A program made the translations under genes and the position numbers. A stretch of DNA of 64,000 nucleotides from Rhynchopus sp. YZ270_cl-10 (taxonomy: Eukaryota; Euglenozoa; Diplonemea; Diplonemida; Diplonemidae), in contig OZ037856.1 in NCBI GenBank assembly GCA_964035575.1, positions 1,178,001 through 1,242,000 of the forward strand. The letters are read 5' to 3'. The notes beneath the pieces are model-generated. The model saw only the letters and a program-made list of their open reading frames with translations. It was not told the DNA's origin and searched no databases. This document shows, piece after piece, positions 10,551-22,592 of this stretch; position 1 is the first letter of the stretch; each line of letters opens with the position of its first letter.

Positions 10551-11487
10551 CAGGCCTAATGCTAACTTTGGGGGAGGGGGGAAAAAAGTGAACCGACGGA
10601 AAAAAAAAAAAAAACGAAAAAAAAAATTTCCCTCCGGGAAGGGGGTTTTCGCTTCATGAAAAAAAATTTTCCCCAAAATCGTGAAGATATGAAGATATGT
10701 CCAAAAAGGGGTCAAAAAAAAAATTTCGCGCTCCGCGCGAAAAGGTCCGTTCATTTCGCGTAAATACGTGATGACGTGGGATGGTAACGTACATCAAGAA
10801 CCAAACCAACCCTTTTCTCACGTTTTTCCACGTCAAGCCCTCGCATTAGGTTCTCTCTAGTGAACGAAACCTTCCCTCAGGACAAGAAGAAACGGCGGTT
10901 GATATCAAAACTTTCTGGCGAAGCCACGGTACGCAACATTTCAAAATTTGTGACCTAAAACCGAACATTTTTACAGCCAAACTATGGTAGAGGTCTGTGG
11001 GCTGCCAGGTTTTGAGCTACGCCGCAGGCGCACGGTAGGCTACTTTTTTAATTTTTGCCGGCAAGGGGGGTGCATCATTGAGTCCTTGAAACAAGTCTCC
11101 ATCGTTACCGCCACCGCCATCGCAATCGCCACCTTCGCTTTCCTCTTTAACATCAACAGATGCAACACTGCTCTCTGTATCTTCAGAGATCAGAACTTCT
11201 CCAACACTCGATGTCTCGTCGACTGACAGACCCTCCTCCTCCTCGAACCCAGTGGTGGGGGCCGCAGTATGCACTGCTGTGTCCTTCTTTTAATCTCCCT
11301 TCCTCCTGAAGATGCGGGCGCAGGTGCCCACATCTCCAGGACCAAGGTACCCACGGCATACCACAGGCAGAGAACCCCCCATCCCAAAAAACCCCCATTT
11401 TTAAGGGTGAACCGACGAACCAACGGATAAATAAAAAAAATAATAAATAAAAGTGAACCGACGAACCAACGGTTAGCATTAGGCCTG
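10551..11487 (-). mobile_element. hAT-like DNA transposon remnant with 8-bp target duplication
   Basis: The ends are CAGGCCTAATGCTAAC (10551-10566) and GTTAGCATTAGGCCTG (11472-11487), perfect inverted repeats of 16 bp. CCCAAAAT is directly repeated on both sides (10543-10550 and 11488-11495): an 8-bp duplication, the hAT signature. Subterminal copies of GTGAACCGACGAACCAACGG occur on the right. On the minus strand 11017-11274 is open and very acidic (EEEEGLSVDET, SEDTESSVASVD), perhaps part of a transposase; the rest is decayed. A copy of the double-hairpin core module sits at 10911-11048. Confidence 0.8.
10911..11048 (-). repeat. Double-hairpin core module, copy 1 (inside the 10551-11487 element)
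   Basis: Read on the minus strand it goes from AAAAAAGTAGCCTACCGTGC, through hairpin GCGCCTGCGGCG, a 90-nt middle with CATAGTTTGGCTGTAAAAAT, to AAATGTTGCGTACCG and the second hairpin TGGCTTCGCCA. Other copies are at 16814-16932, 22962-23060 and 29827-29960. Confidence 0.7.
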
Positions 11488-14400
11488 CCCAAAATGGGAA
11501 GTGCTGTCCAAAAAAAAAAAACCCCCCCTTGATAGTTCACCAGGTAGTGCCGGGTCCTAGCAGCTTGGGCAGGCCAGACTTCACTGCTGCCTGGTAGGCT
11601 GTTGTTGATACAGTAAAAAGAAAAAAGCTTTCCCTCTTTTTTTTACCCCCTCCGTAACAAGGAAACAAAACCACATTAAAGCATCACGCTTTTATAAGAC
11701 ATACCTTTGATAGGTGTGTTACAGAAGACCACAGTTTGCGTTTGACAAACGAGGCTTACAAAAAAAGTGCTGACGTGGCATCCCATTGTCGAATTATATC
11801 AAAAAAAAACACACAAAAAAACAAAAACACAAAAAAAAAAAACACAAAAAAAAATAAAAAAACACAAAAAACAAAAAACCGAACAAAAAAAAAAAAAAAA
11901 ACAAAAGCAAAAAACAAAAATCTGAAAATACAAATTACAAATTACAAAAAAAAAAATTAGGTGGAGCGGGAGGGGGGGGAGAGCGCGTTTAGTTTGGTAC
12001 TATTTCCGTGAGAGTTTTAGCTAAACACTACAGTGCATTTTCATCACACACAAAAAGAAACTACACTATTTTTTTTTCTTCGTTTCTTTTGTTATACTAC
12101 CACCCTTTTTTCTTTTCTTTTTCTGTTTATCTAGTCTACTAATTGGTGCGTTTTTCTTCTTTTCTTCTTTTTATTTTTCTTTTTTATTTTAATCCTGTCC
12201 CCTTCTACCCTCATTCTACCCTCTACCGTTCAAAACATCCCATTCCCTATCCCCCTCTGCTTCGCGTATCATAAAATGCCCTCCAAAGGGTACGTGTATG
12301 CGCACACCTGCCTCTTTCACATTTCCGGCACAAACCCCTCCCACACGCACACACACATATATTTTTCTTGCTGCAATTTGCGTAACCCAACTGGTTCAAC
12401 CCCATACCCCCCACCTGCCCCAGGAAGTTCAAAAAAGGATCCCCCTTTTTTAGGTGACGCGAGGATTTGGTATCATTCTAATTTTTTTTTTTTCCCTTTT
12501 TTCTCGTCTCCACCGCTCTTCCCATCCCCCCCCCCCCCTTCTCTTTCACTTTTTGTCCCCAGACTGCCCCCCTGTTTTGGATACGGAGTGCCTTTTGTTT
12601 TAAATAAAAAGTAATTTATTGCTTTTATCTATTCAAAAAAAATATTTATTTATCAAAAACCCCCCTTCTCTTTCACTGGAATATATTGGAGCTTTTCTCC
12701 TTAGGAGAGAGCTGTTTTTTTTTGACCACGATACAATAAAAAAACCGAGCCTGTTGTTCCAGGTGATATTACCTGACAAGTGAGTCTACATCCGAAGAGG
12801 GGTCTGTACGTTATCAAACGTTACATCAAACCCCCATTTTTTTTGTCTTCGAATGGTAGGTGTGCACGGCGCACACCGTTCAACCATTTGACCTATACTT
12901 TTTTCCCCCCTTCAGGTCTTTCCCTATATCGGGTGCGTCTTCGAGGTGGTTGTTTCCAATAATAAAAAAAAAAAAAAACGGGTCAAGTACTTGAAGTATC
13001 AAGTACTGGGATTTTTCTACTTTTTTTTACTTTCTGGAAAAAAGTACTTTGTACATCCATGTCAAAAAACAAAAAAAACGAAAAAAAAAACGACTGCGTG
13101 GACATGTTGTCAATTTTTCAAAAAAAAAAAAAAAAAAAAAAAAGCGAAAAAAAGCGAACGTCAGTAATATTGACGTTCAGAGACCCCTTTAAACAAAACT
13201 TCTCGGTTTTCCCTTGAGAAGCAAGAAACAGACGGTACAGTAGTGCCCAAGCAGGGCAGCCTCCTCCGGTGTTCCGGAATCCCGCTTCATTTATGGAGCC
13301 AGAGACGGCAATAAGGTGCCATGCACCTGGTCTGTATCGGGACAAAAACAACAATACAATACAAAGCAAATACCCTGATACAGATTTCACAGTTTAAAAA
13401 AGTTACTCTTTAAGGGTCGAGGATCATCTGCGTCTACCTTCTGTAGTACATAGGCTTCGGCCGACATCGAGTACAGATCGTTATACCAGTAGGTATAATG
13501 TGATTGTCGATACAACAAAAAGGGACTGGAGCTATATCCAATTGCATAATCTCTTCCACACGCCCGTTGAAACTGTTTTTGAAGCGTCTTCTTCAAAACT
13601 TTCAAGTTTTTTTTTTAATCTATTTTTTTCTTTTTTGTTCACTATTTTGTCCTAAGAAAGTCTTGTTTTGGCCTATGTGACGCCCATTTTGTGGCTATAC
13701 CCGACCTTAACAGGACCTTCTTTCCTAAAGAGCTCTGTGCATCGAGGTGACACATTTTTTTTAAAAACTTTTTCTTTTTATCTTTCTTCCCTAAAATCCA
13801 CTTCAAAGGAAGGGGAAAAAAGTGGGCAGGTGCGTGCTCATCTACAGTTTCCCTTTTCCCCATCACAGACCCCCTTTTAAAACGATATGTTTTCCCCCAA
13901 TTTTTTTTTGATAGAGACTCTGTCTCTTGAGTTAACATTTCACTACTAAACACCAAAAGGAAAATACTTTAGTGGAGCTCATCCTTGGGTGTCTACACTA
14001 ATACAGCCAAGTTTTCAAAAAAAAACACAAAAAATGCTACATTCACAAAATAACAGCCTGTATCAAAAAAGAAAGGGCAAATCCCAACCCCAGGTTGCCC
14101 GCATTTTTTTTTGTAAGGTACTCTTGCATATTTCAATTTTTTTTCATTTTTTTTCTTTGTGTGTGTGGGCGCATTTAAGTAGGCGAAAGGTGGTACCTTT
14201 TCTTCCAAAAAAAAGGGGAGGTGACAGGTGTCTGTGTGAACACTGTACTCCAGAATTTTTAAAAAAAATAGTGAAATAAAGACGGTCTGGATGGCGGACT
14301 ACACTATAGCTGAGGTCATGACAACATTTTTTTTTTTTCCCGTTTCGTATCGAGCGGAGGCGAGAAAACGAAAAAAAAATTGTTGTGTCCTTATAAAAAA

Positions 14401-15333
14401 GACGAAAAACAAAAACAAAACTGTGTAGCGTCACGCCTACCTCGGTAGGTTACAGTGAACAAAAAAAAAAAAAATCCTGTGTTTCTCCCTCTACACAGCG
14501 GTCCAGCGTTATTAAGGGTTCAGTGGAAAATGGCTAAGAATTGGGGGCTTCGGCTCAGCTTGTTAACTTCTCTATTCTTTGAAGATGTGTAGGCATGCAA
14601 GGCGTATTCGTCTTGTAACAAAATGTGTTCTTTTATTGAGGATGAGTGTTCGCGCTGGATATTCATCTTACGATGTTTTTTTTTTTTTCCTCTTTTTCTC
14701 TCTTTTGATCAAATAAAAGTTTTATTATAAAACGCCAAAAAAACAAAGCAGTAAACAGTGGGGTATGGTGGTTCTCTCTGTGGCAAAGGCATTCTTCAGC
14801 GAAAATCCGGGCCAGAAAATCTTCCAGATCCTCCGGGGAGGAAAAAAGAAACCACCCTCCCCTTTTTTTTCATATTTCTCTTTAGTTATGTCTTCTTTTC
14901 TTCATAGAGTGGGTTAAATTCCATTCCAGCTGTAGGTGAAATTAAAAAAAAACGTGCATTAATTTCTTTGGCAAACTGGGGTTAAATATATGTAACCCCT
15001 TTTTTCGATGCAAACTAAATGGATGTAGGACTGCATGGTTGGGATCCCACCCAACAGTGCACCGAAGGTACACTGTCATGAGAGGGGCTTTGTATTTCCA
15101 TGTCGAATGTGGAAACGGAGTTCATTTGGATCTCAAAGTGATGTTCTCTTCAATTGAAAAACAAGGCGCAGAGGGAAAACGAAGACTCCGCTTGATAATT
15201 AGGGCTTCTTTGAAAAAGATATGCCTTACGTCTCACGAAATTGTTACCATTTTTTTTTTTTTTTTTTGTGTGCTTTCATCCGGATGGCTGACATCGTACG
15301 TGGGTCAGTCGGAGGTGCCTGCATCAATAACTA
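11488..15333. other. Spacer: A-rich tract and short dispersed repeats
   Basis: 11795-11958 is almost pure A with scattered C. A repeat with TAGTACATAGGCTTCGG and GATTGTCGATACAACAAA lies at about 13428-13515. The 'GTGTCTACACTAATACA' repeat with an A-run tail is at 13972-14025. The 'GGTACACTGTCATGAGAGG' repeat is at 15021-15104 and the 'CATCCGGATGGCTGACATCG' repeat at 15272-15330. A short inverted repeat, CAAGTACTTGAAGTATCAAG, lies near 12985. No gene seen. Confidence 0.5.
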
Positions 15334-15907
15334 CTGGGTGATTCAGATTGTTGTTATAGTAACCTGGGGGTGTCTCCTAAAAAAGCGAATTTTATTTTTT
15401 AGTAACAAACAGTTTTCCGGTTTTGTTACCTGGCATCTTCTTCCTCCGGATTTTTATATTTTTTATTTTTACAAATAACAGTAACAGTTACCTGGACCTT
15501 CTTATAAAATGGCGCCACAGGCGAAAAAAATCAGGGTGCGGTGTAAAAATCTAGCTTTTCACACTACGGAGTCACTCAACGAACGCGGAGCAAAAATGAA
15601 AATGGCGCCGCAGGCAAAGGATTTTATAGTGCGGTCAGTTACCCAGGGCCCTCCCGTGGTTCAACTACGGTTCTACCAGGAACTTTTTTTGACCCTCACC
15701 ACCATCACCACACGTCAGGCGAGAGGTGATGTTTTTTTTTCCAATTTTTATTTTACAGTTTTCCGGGTTTGTTACCTGGGCCAGATACATTTTTATTTTA
15801 ATTTTACAAAATAATTATTTTGTTACTAAATGGTTGTTACCTGGGGGATATTTTTGGGGGTAAAATAATTATTTAATTTTATTTTAACAACTTTATAAAT
15901 CACCCAG
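15334..15907. mobile_element. TA-flanked inverted-repeat element starting CTGGGTGATT
   Basis: Left end CTGGGTGATTCAGATTGTTG, right end reads the inverse (...AATCACCCAG); both are flanked by TA (15332-15333 and 15908-15909). 574 bp with no transposase frame, so non-autonomous; the TA duplication suggests Tc1/mariner-type mobilisation. Internal GGTTTTGTTACCTGG and GGTTTGTTACCTGGG are direct repeats, and AAAATGGCGCCACAGGC recurs as GAAAATGGCGCCGCAGGC. It is inserted at the end of a 'CATCCGGATGGCTG' repeat. Confidence 0.75.
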
Positions 15908-16529
15908 TATTCTCTTTTTTTTTTGTTTTGTTTTACTCCCGTTCAGGGTCCGATCCAGCAAGCAACAACAGTAGTGCGATGCGCACCGGATCCTAATTTG
16001 AGTATTTTTTTTTTTTTTGTCGTGACCGAACCCGGCTGTGTCTTGAGATTGTGTGTACGTCCACATTTTTTTTATCTTCAAGCTTTTGCCTAGTCCGTGT
16101 TCTCGCAGTAATATTCTTCTTTACAGACCTCTGACAAATATGGGTCGTAGATATGCGAAAAATGGCTCGTCCCAATTTGATCTTTTTTTTTTTATGTTCT
16201 TTTTTTGGATGTTTTAACTTATCTACGCAAGAGAGAAAGCACAAAAATCGCCCTATTTTTTATTTTATTTGAAACACTTCACTTTATTTTTGTTGCGCAA
16301 AAAAAAACTAATCTATTTCCCCCCTTTGGCTCTTCCTGTCAGACATTCTGACAACAACACCAACAGCATATCCGTATGTAAAAACCTACGGGCAATATTT
16401 GTAATCCATAACCGTATCCTTCATGGGGTGACCGTCGAAACGAAGCTTTTTTTAAAAAAAAATAAAACAGTCAGACTCTTTTTGACCCTCCCCCAGTATA
16501 TATTTTTTTTTGAATATGTAATGCGTGTG
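15908..16529. other. AT-rich spacer, nothing recognised
   Basis: Homopolymer-rich sequence without a credible reading frame or RNA gene. TGCGTGTG at 16522-16529 is the left target duplication of the next element. Confidence 0.5.
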
Positions 16530-17144
16530 CAGCGGTGAAAATCTTGGGCAGTAAGCGCGGGAAAACCCGGGCTTAATTAATTTTGCGCAGAGCAAGCCCG
16601 GGTTCGAAGCCCGGGTTTACCCGGGCTTAAGCCTGGGTTTTCCCCGGGTTTTAACTTTTCTGGGGTGGGCTGCCCCACCCCACTCCGGGGGGTGTAGCCT
16701 CAGGGTGCAGCCCTGCTATACTCAAGGGTTACCCACACCCCCGTCACAGCCAGAACGCGACTCAATTGGTCAAACGCCGAAGGAAAAGGAAGCATGCATC
16801 ATGGCGAAATTACAAAAGTAGCGTACCGTGCGCCTGCGGCGCAAGATTGCAACCCACCCTTCCCTGACATAGTTTGGCTGTAAAAATGTGCGCGCAATTT
16901 TTTGAAATGTTGCGTACCGCGGCTTCGCTAGGAACCTTTGGGTGCCATGACCGCCCTTTCTTTGTTATAAATGTACTGGCTACTTACAATTCGTGTACCA
17001 CGTGCGCCTGGTGCACGAATTGCTATCAATTGGGTTTACAGCCACCAGTATTTTAATTATTTTCACCAAAAAACCAAGCCCGGGTACAAACCCGGGCTTC
17101 GAATTAATTTTGCTAGCTGTGGAAGCCCGGGATTTTCAACCCTG
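16530..17144. mobile_element. hAT-like non-autonomous element with 8-bp duplication TGCGTGTG
   Basis: Left end CAGCGGTGAAAATCTTGGGC, right end the inverse of CAGGGTTGAAAATCCCGGGC; TGCGTGTG flanks both sides (16522-16529, 17145-17152). The subterminal regions are full of CCCGGGCTT palindromic modules and AATTAATTTTGC on both sides. The middle (about 16743-17040) is nearly the same as 29757-30165 in another element with different ends. It includes the double-hairpin core and a hairpin with arms CAATTCGTGTACCA and TGGTGCACGAATTG. No transposase frame. Confidence 0.8.
16814..16932 (+). repeat. Double-hairpin core module, copy 2
   Basis: AAAAGTAGCGTACCGTGCGC, hairpin TGCGCCTGCGGCGCA, shared CATAGTTTGGCTGTAAAAAT, then TGTTGCGTACCGCGGCTTCG. 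Carried inside the 16530-17144 element. Confidence 0.75.
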
Positions 17145-19419
17145 TGCGTGTGTCCAACGTCGCTTATTCATCCTTTGTAGGTGGTTGCTGCGTTGAACAG
17201 GAAAATAAAAGCACCCAGTTGTCTTATAAAAAGCCCTGGTGGTTACTAATTGTATATTCCTTTTTGTTTGTTACTAGTCCTAGCGTTTGTTTGGGCTTGC
17301 CGGGTCTTTCGTCCCGAGTGGTGCCTTAAAACTCAGATTTTTTTTTTTAAAGGTTCACCTATTTCTGCGGAGGAGGGAGTTGTGTTGTGGAGGCTCCCTC
17401 ATACAGTAGTATACACCCACACACCCCTTCCATTTGCCATTCCTTGCTTCCCCTTTCTTCAGTGATTTTTTTCATTGGATTTATCTGATCGCAGCGGACT
17501 AGTCAGGTGGACTCTACCAACTGACCAATGTTTTACGACCAGTGTTCCACCAGGAACACTACTAATTTAGTACTAGTCATTCCGACTAGTAGTCCCCCCT
17601 GACGCCGCTGTGTTGATGATGGGGTGGGAAGGGTGGTCATTTTGTTGTACCTCATGGATTAAAACGCTGGGACAGCGTCCTGTGGACTTTGATCTACTTT
17701 GATTTTTGAAGGTGCATGAAAATTATTATTTTTTTTAAGATGTGCACGAGAGGCACATTTCTTACAAAAAAATCCCTACGATGCAGGCGTTGACTGCCCA
17801 GTATCATGGGTGTTGCTGCAAGAACGGAGGGAGGGGTGTGTGTGTGTTGGTGTCCCCCCCCCTGCCTCGGTTCCCTTTTTGCTGCCAGCGATAAGGTTAA
17901 TCTTCCGACTATTTCGTTCCACATCATTCCATTGTCGAAGCATTGGCAAAAAAAAAAAAAAACATAACACAATATTTTGTTAGAAACCATCCTGCACAAA
18001 GTCGGTGGGGCCCTCATACACTCTCATCTCTCTGTAATCTATGAGTGGGGTGTTTTTGACCGTCCCATAAAATAGCATTGTCATTTTTTTTTTTTTGTTG
18101 CTGTGCAGGTCTACCTTTACAGCAATCTTGTATCTTTCAGTCGCTGTCATGAAAGTGTCAAATTTGTGTTTTTGCTTTATTAGGATCGATCGATTTTTTT
18201 TTCAAGTGCTTCGTTGGTATGAATTGCGCGGAGCTCGGAAATGAATTTCCGCGCAGTTTTTGGGGTTTTTGGGGAAAATATCATATGTTCTCGAGATGAT
18301 TGCGGGAGTCGAGGATGGGTTTGGCATACCCTCCGATGTGGGTTAACGCGCAATTCCTTTTTGACTTCACGTCTACGGTATCACTAATCAAAAATAAACA
18401 GAGCACAAAGCACTTTCAAAACAAAAAAATAGTGGAGTTTATCCTCGGGTGTCTACACTACTTGAAAATTGTCATCTTTCGTGACAACGACTGACCGATA
18501 TAGGTTTTTAAAAAAAAGAATGTGTTTCAATGCGCGTGCTAATAGACTTTGGGTACTCTACACTATTCCAATTCAATTAAAAAAAAAATGGTATTTTTCC
18601 ATCAGTTCATATCCCCCCAGGGTTCCAACGAGTGACTTAACTTTTACTTATTGGCATTCTCCTTTTGGGGAGTGTTCCACTGGGCATGTACGTGCGATGT
18701 GTTGTCAATTTTTATTTTTATTTTTATTTTTTTTGCGTTCTCTTTAGCGCAATCATTCGCCCCAGGTATACCGCTGGGGCGAAAACAAACTAAAAAAAAG
18801 TGGAGCACACTCTAGGGTGGCTACACTAATACAACCAAGTTTTCAAAAAAAACAAACTAAAAAAACTAAAAAAATGCTAGCCGTCGGTATTTCCTGATTT
18901 CTGAGGGATTGGCTGACTTGTTTTATTCTCAATGCTTGATCTGATTTGATGAGGGGAGTGTCATCCTTTACGAGCCCTCCCCCCTTTTTTTTTGAGACAA
19001 CTGCCTTGCAAAGGTTGTAGGGGAGGAATGAAAACATATCTGAGCGTGCCCGAATTTTTTGGTGTGAGCGATGTAAACACGACACAACTTATCCACAGAA
19101 AAGTTTTTGATTTTGTCCCTACACACTCCACAAAAAATCCGGTACGATCAACGTAAAATTCTTTTTCTGATTTTGTTTCTTTCTTTATCAGACTAGCTTA
19201 AACTCAGATAACAGTTTTTATTTTTGCCATCCATCTTTGTTTTTTGTTTCCAGCCTGCAGATATTTTAAAATGCAAATCAATTGGTATAGTGGAGCTCAT
19301 CCTTGGGTGTCTACACTAATACAACCAAGTTTAAAAAAAAACACACCACTGTATCAGTATCCCATGCACATACCCCGCAATTTCCCCCATTTAGTTTCTC
19401 TCTTTTTTTTTTGGGTTTT
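17145..19419. other. Spacer with three 'CTACACTAATACAAC' repeats
   Basis: Copies at 18431-18460 (5' part only), 18800-18850 and 19290-19340, all with the A-run on the right. GGACTAGTCAGGTGGACTC and neighbouring ACTAGT-containing sequence near 17500-17590 form short inverted repeats. A small hairpin of GCGCGGAGCTCGGAAATG lies near 18225. No gene seen. Confidence 0.5.
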
Positions 19420-19957
19420 CAACTTACCTTCCTTCACCCCCCCTGTAAGGGGAACCGTAGGTGAAGTAAGGTATAGTATTGAAATCGATGTGGGGGGGGA
19501 GTAAAGGGTCAATTTTACAAAACCAGATTTTGAGGAAAATTTTAGCCAAAAATGGGCCCCACGTATAAGCAACCGGGCTCATATTTCTCAAAATTTAAGT
19601 GGTCAAAAAATTGTCCAATTTTCGAGATTGACCCCACCACTGCACGGGCGGATCCCAAAAATGCAAATAAGGACCCTTTTTAATTTGTCAACTTACCTTC
19701 CTTCACCCCCCCTGTAAGGGGAACCGTAGGTGAAGTAAGGTATAGTATTGAAATCGATGTGGGGGGGGAGTAAAGGGTCAATTTTACAAAACCAGATTTT
19801 GAGGAAAATTTTAGCCAAAAATGGGCCCCACGTATAAGCAACCGGGCTCATATTTCTCAAAATTTAAGTGGTCAAAAAATTGTCCAATTTTCGAGATTGA
19901 CCCCACCACTGCACGGGCGGATCCCAAAAATGCAAATAAGGACCCTTTTTAATTTGT
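19420..19957. repeat. Tandem duplication, 2 x 269 bp
   Basis: 19420-19688 and 19689-19957 read as the same sequence by eye over the whole 269 bp, each beginning CAACTTACCTTCCTTCACCC and ending CCTTTTTAATTTGT. Diverged relatives occur at about 23338-23490, 21697-21770 and 7780-7850. The start of the unit is itself an imperfect inverted repeat (TTACCTTCCTTCAC against GTGAAGTAAGGTA). Lack of divergence means a very recent duplication or an assembly artefact. Confidence 0.88.
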
Positions 19958-20053
19958 TCTCTTGAAATATGTCATTTCATATGTTCGCGAAAAAAAATAT
20001 GACTGATCCTACAAGGGTTGAAGGAAGGTGGTTGAAAATTACAATAACAACAA

Positions 20054-20494
20054 GAACAAGTAATTGCTAAGAAAAAAAACGGGGTGTGCTGCGAAAAACC
20101 CCGCGCGATTTTCGAAACCACCATAGCATCCTAGCGATTTGCTGGAGGTGCTGATGTACCTGGTGTGATCGACGTGTTGTCGTCTGTGCATTCTGTGCTT
20201 CTTCCACACTGCTCCAACGACGACGACACTGCGTGGGACCCTGTGGACAAAAACGAGCTGGAACACGCCGAGCCTACTTCCAACAACGCTATCGATCAGA
20301 TGGTGCTGGATGAAGAGGACAGCCCCCCTTCTTGAACGTTTCATCAGATGCAGGCGTCCAGTGGGTCTGGCAGCGTACGAAGAGCGTTAGCATACCTGAA
20401 GAAGAGCAGAGTGCTGGGTGTTGTAGATTATTTCTATAGGGTGGAGTTCCACAGCACACCCCGTTTTTTTTTCCGATAGCAATTACTTGTTTTT
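20054..20494. mobile_element. Inverted-repeat element, copy 2 (partner at 7938-8275)
   Basis: Inverted ends run from ACAAGTAATTGCTA plus an A-run and CGGGGTGTGCTG on the left to CAGCACACCCCG plus a T-run and TAGCAATTACTTGT on the right, about 45-60 bp. The + frame 20168-20335 is open and acidic (WDPVDKNELEHAEP, AIDQMVLDEEDSPPS then stop). It is homologous to a frame in copy 1, so it is probably the retained tail of a transposase coding region. The rest of the gene is absent; superfamily not determinable. Confidence 0.65.
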
Positions 20495-20870
20495 CTTCTT
20501 CTCGCAGTGTCCACGATGTTGAGGCGTATCACTTCTTTAGTTTTACCCTTTGTTTTTTGTTTTGTTTTTTGCTTTAAAAAGAGCCGAGCATTGTACGAGG
20601 TGTCCTGTTGACTTTTACATTTTTCCCTCCTTTTTTTTTGGAAAGGTATTGGCCAAAACGTTGAATGGAAGGAACGTCAAAGAATTAGTTCATTTTCTTT
20701 TTGGGAAGATTGCCAAATTTGATACATTGGCGTGTCCCCAAAAAAAAAAAAAAAAATAGTTTTTGGAACCAAAAAAAGGGGGGAAATATTGTGATGTTGG
20801 TATCATCTGGGCATTACCTTTGTGGGTCGAGGTTTCGTACCATACATTTTGTTTCGTGTTTCTTTTTCTT

Positions 20871-20988
20871 CCACCTGATTTTTACCCCGCGTATAGGCGC
20901 GTAAAGGCTGGGAAAAGTGGGTGGGGTTTGGCCTATACGAGCCTATACGAGCCTATACGCGCCTATACGCGGGGTAAAAATCAGGTGG
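20871..20988. repeat. 118-bp element with perfect 29-bp inverted ends and tandem 10-mers
   Basis: Left arm CCACCTGATTTTTACCCCGC plus GTATAGGCG is exactly inverted at the right end. Between the arms four 10-mers (GCCTATACGA twice, GCCTATACGC twice) run in tandem. MITE-like or a stable hairpin; no clear target duplication. Confidence 0.8.
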
Positions 20989-22244
20989 TTCTCTCCCTGC
21001 AAAAGAAAAAAAAAAACCTATTTTTTCCCCCCTCTAAGATGACGAAGCACCATGCTTAGAGATTCATTTTTTTACAAACTCATATTTTCGTTCTGCAAAG
21101 CAATGTTTTTTTTTTTGACATGGATTCATTCATTTGTTTGTTTGTTTGTGCACGGTTGCGGTACAAATGTGCGAGGCAGCAGTTTTTTTTTTTTCTTTTT
21201 TTTTGACAGGTGTCGATGGCTCTGCAAGCTTAATAGTAGAGCGTAGTTGCTTCGTTCTGCACTGTTTCGCTGATGGGGGCGAGAGAGTCTGCTTCCCAAG
21301 AGTAGTTCTACAATCAAGCGTTGTCTGCAGGCAACCAGTGATGAACCTTGCTGCTAGATGAAGGAGCGTCTCCAGGCTGGAGATTTACTGTTCATCGTTT
21401 TGTTTCTGGAAAGGGGGGAAAGAAGAAAAAAACTGGAGGGCAGTGTTGGGTCGAAGTAGAGAGGGGTGAACACGATATTTAAAAAAATAACAACGTGCAG
21501 TGGAAACACGCGTCGCTTTTCTTTTTTTTTTTTCTTGTTCATTTTTGCTACCTTTCAACTGGGGTCGGGTTCCGTAAAAATGGACGCGAGAGAGTGTGTA
21601 TGTGATTTTTTTTCTTTTCTTTTCTTTTTTTTTTTTTTTGCGAAGAAGAAGTGGTGTGGCAAATCCATTGTTATTGATGGAGGATGGCCAAGAATGGGTA
21701 ATTACAAACCCGGGGTTTTTTGGGAAATTTTTGCCCGAAAATGGGCCCACCTATTGGCCACACCAAGAAAGCACTAAAAAAACAAAAAGAAATACATTGT
21801 CCCTTGTCGTCCTGGCGAGAACGGGGCAGGTTTTGCCCCACCATCATACGCCCTCCTTTTTTTTCTTTTTCTTTTTCCATTATTGGAGTGCTTTCCAAAT
21901 AGTGATGGGTGTCCTCCGAGCCCCCTACATCTTTCGAGTTTTCTTTTGGTGACTTATCACAAGGTTCAAGAGGAAACAATCTCTCAGTACCTTTTGATCA
22001 CTTTTCTTTTCAAAAAAAAAGCTGAAGGAAGTTTTTGTGCGGTAACTAAACATAAGTGCGAGAGGCTTACGTTCGTCTTGCAAAAAAATTTCCCCCTTTT
22101 TTAGCTACCACCGTGAGGTGGTACGTATTATCAGCACCATCTACATCTTTCTTGGTACCACACCCAACCAGATTTCCCCACCCCCCTTTTTTTTTGTTAG
22201 GACACCACTGCCAGCACTTTTTTTGTTTTGCCTTTTAAAAGTTT

Positions 22245-22306
22245 GGGTACATTTAGTGCACCCTATTATACCTTCTATTTCAGTAGAATAGTTAGTATAT
22301 GAAACA
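22245..22306 (+). repeat. Dispersed 62-bp repeat (AGTGCACCCTATTATACC type), copy 1
   Basis: GGGTACATTTAGTGCACCCT ... CAGTAGAATAGTTAGTATAT, then GAAAC. Other copies: 26891-26953, 42446-42507 and a diverged one at 52828-52888, all on the + strand. The first 19 nt can fold on themselves (GGGTAC/GTGCACCC). Confidence 0.8.
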
Positions 22307-22592
22307 ATGTTTTGCCTTTTTATATTTTGGCAGGTCCGGTTGCTCTCTTTACCTTTTTATATATATATTTTTTTTTTGGTGACTTTTCAAGATGACTATT
22401 CTAGACCCATCTTACCATATATTTTTGTGTACGATTATTTGGCACATTTTGTTTCACTTCTCTCTTTTTTTTTTTTTTTTTGCGTCTGAAACATTGATAA
22501 GACGCGAGTGAGAGCGCAACGCAATCACGACATGCTTGTCTCTTTGCGCCCATTCTTTATGTAGTGCCTACTCTCAGAAAAAACACTGTATA

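Larger units (their letters stand above)
20495..22592. other. Spacer with a short palindrome and one 62-bp repeat
   Basis: Apart from the palindrome at 20871-20988 and the repeat at 22245-22306, this is homopolymer-rich sequence. 21697-21770 resembles the 269-bp duplicated unit. No gene seen. Confidence 0.5.

Noticed and set aside
16600-16620. A tRNA B-box (GGGTTCGAAGCCC)
   Set aside because: It is part of the CCCGGG palindromic modules of a transposon; no A-box or cloverleaf fits. No tRNA was found elsewhere.
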